Shown here piece by piece: positions 4,970 through 5,713 of a stretch of 5,713 nucleotides of DNA; within the stretch, counting starts at the first letter, position 1, and each line of letters starts with the position of its first letter. The position numbers and the translations under genes were made by a program. This stretch comes from Alphaproteobacteria bacterium (lineage in GTDB: Bacteria > Pseudomonadota > Alphaproteobacteria > UBA8366), in assembly GCA_029861675.1 (NCBI GenBank), contig JAOTYV010000297.1:1-5713 (forward strand), in the 5' to 3' direction. A model generated the notes under the pieces. It was not told the origin of the DNA, made no database searches, and saw only the letters and a list, made by a program, of their open reading frames with translations.

Positions 4970-5662
4970 CTATTCGCTGCCCCTCCGGGTCATATGTTCC
5001 CGTTCGGCCTCCCATAGATCGGCGTAGCCGCAATCCTTGTAGTCCTCGAAATACGGTCCGCCGGTCGTGTAGTGGAGATTGGAAATTTCATCCACCGGCG
5101 CGGCGGGGTCATAATCGACCAGATGGTTCCAGCGGTGCGGTATCTCGCCGATCAGATCCTCGCTCTCCAGCCAGTGGAAGCGGTGCAACTCGAGACCGCT
5201 GGCCGAATTCACGTAATCCGGCGTCAACGCGCCGCACCGTGCGCAATTCAACAGCATCACGCTGGACCAGTTCTTCTTTTCGAACCGGGTTTGCGGCTGA
5301 CCGAGGAACTTCGTTTCCTCTTCCGGAATATGGTTGTGATGAACGCACATCACCGCATAGCGCTCGTCGCGCAAATCCCAGAGATTGGCGACGTCGTCCA
5401 GCATCAGCATGTCGCAATCCATGAAGATCGCCCAACCCTCGAAGCCGCACAAATAGGGGACGAGAAAGCGGGAGAACGAGAAGTCCGTCGATTGCAGGGG
5501 ATGGCGTTCGCGCCACATCAACGGGCCGAGCTGCGACAGCATGACCGGCGCCACCGCGACAGGGCGGCTGGCGCGGCGCTGGATGGAATGCGCCAGCACG
5601 TTGAAGGCAATGGCCTCCCGCGGGTCATAGCCGATAAAGATGCGGATCAGCTCCTGCGGCAT
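4970..5662 (-). CDS. GT8-like glycosyltransferase (GT-A fold)
   Basis: The 230-residue product begins with IRIFIGYDPREAIAF, a typical nucleotide-sugar-binding first strand of GT-A enzymes. FSRFLVPYLCGF (63-74) and then IFMDCDMLML (79-88) carry the DxD motif (Asp82, Asp84) that binds the metal and sugar nucleotide. NWSSVMLLN (131-139), WNHLVDY (178-184) and NLHYTTGGPYFEDY (195-208) follow; His197 probably completes the metal site as the late histidine does in family 8. There is no signal peptide or membrane helix, so it should act in the cytoplasm and move a sugar from a nucleotide donor to an acceptor, perhaps in surface glycan or lipid glycosylation; donor and acceptor cannot be read from sequence. 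The ATG at 5662 has a weak GGA motif 6 nt upstream. No other glycan gene is adjacent within the window; the upstream neighbour is unseen. It is convergent with the lipase gene. Confidence 0.88.
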   Translation of the reverse strand: MPQELIRIFIGYDPREAIAFNVLAHSIQRRASRPVAVAPVMLSQLGPLMWRERHPLQSTDFSFSRFLVPYLCGFEGWAIFMDCDMLMLDDVANLWDLRDERYAVMCVHHNHIPEEETKFLGQPQTRFEKKNWSSVMLLNCARCGALTPDYVNSASGLELHRFHWLESEDLIGEIPHRWNHLVDYDPAAPVDEISNLHYTTGGPYFEDYKDCGYADLWEAEREHMTRRGSE

Positions 5663-5713
5663 TGCGTGTCCATTCCGGTGTCGGTCCGTGAAAAATTGCC
5701 GTTTTCGGTGGTG
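5663..5713. other. Upstream edge of the glycosyltransferase gene
   Basis: This 51-base stretch carries the weak ribosome binding site and a short A/T run (around 5690-5697). No clear promoter hexamers are seen, and the window ends before the upstream neighbour can be judged. Confidence 0.4.

Noticed and set aside
4894..5424. Plus-strand open frame of 176 codons over the glycosyltransferase gene.
   Set aside because: It is the antisense shadow of a well-supported glycosyltransferase and is Arg/Ser/Pro-rich.

Overview
The window looks like chromosomal DNA from a GC-rich proteobacterium, most likely an alphaproteobacterium. This rests on strong G/C preference at third codon positions, a DUF4153 membrane protein, a cadherin/RTX adhesin-type protein of the kind sent through type I secretion, and a tRNA-Lys(UUU) with an encoded CCA end. 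The taxonomic call is inference from gene content, not from a marker gene.

Layout, left to right. (1) Positions 1-937, + strand: the 3' end of a large secreted protein, with one cadherin-like domain, twelve RTX calcium-binding nonapeptides and a C-terminal secretion region. Its 5' part lies outside the window. (2) 938-1072: short gap between convergent genes. (3) 1073-2845, - strand: a polytopic membrane protein of the DUF4153 family. (4) 2846-3583: about 740 bases without a convincing gene, but rich in short repeats and palindromes. (5) 3584-3659, - strand: tRNA-Lys(UUU) with a good sigma-70-type promoter at 3705-3733 and a tandem 9-mer just past its 3' end that resembles integrase arm sites. 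(6) 3660-3912: divergent promoter region. (7) 3913-4854, + strand: a class 3 (alpha/beta hydrolase) lipase with a recognisable catalytic triad. (8) 4855-4969: convergent gap with two strong hairpins. (9) 4970-5662, - strand: a GT8-like GT-A glycosyltransferase. (10) 5663-5713: the upstream edge of that gene.

The genes do not form an operon: each stands alone, in convergent or divergent pairs, and they share no pathway that I can see. The most unusual material is non-coding. The gene-free zone at 2846-3583 has a swapped pair of direct repeats, a 24-nt near-perfect palindrome, an isolated A/T palindrome and a tRNA-adjacent tandem repeat, together suggesting an old insertion scar or dispersed repeat. 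A 42-nt inverted repeat follows the lipase gene. I found no CRISPR array, transposase, integrase or convincing new multi-gene system.
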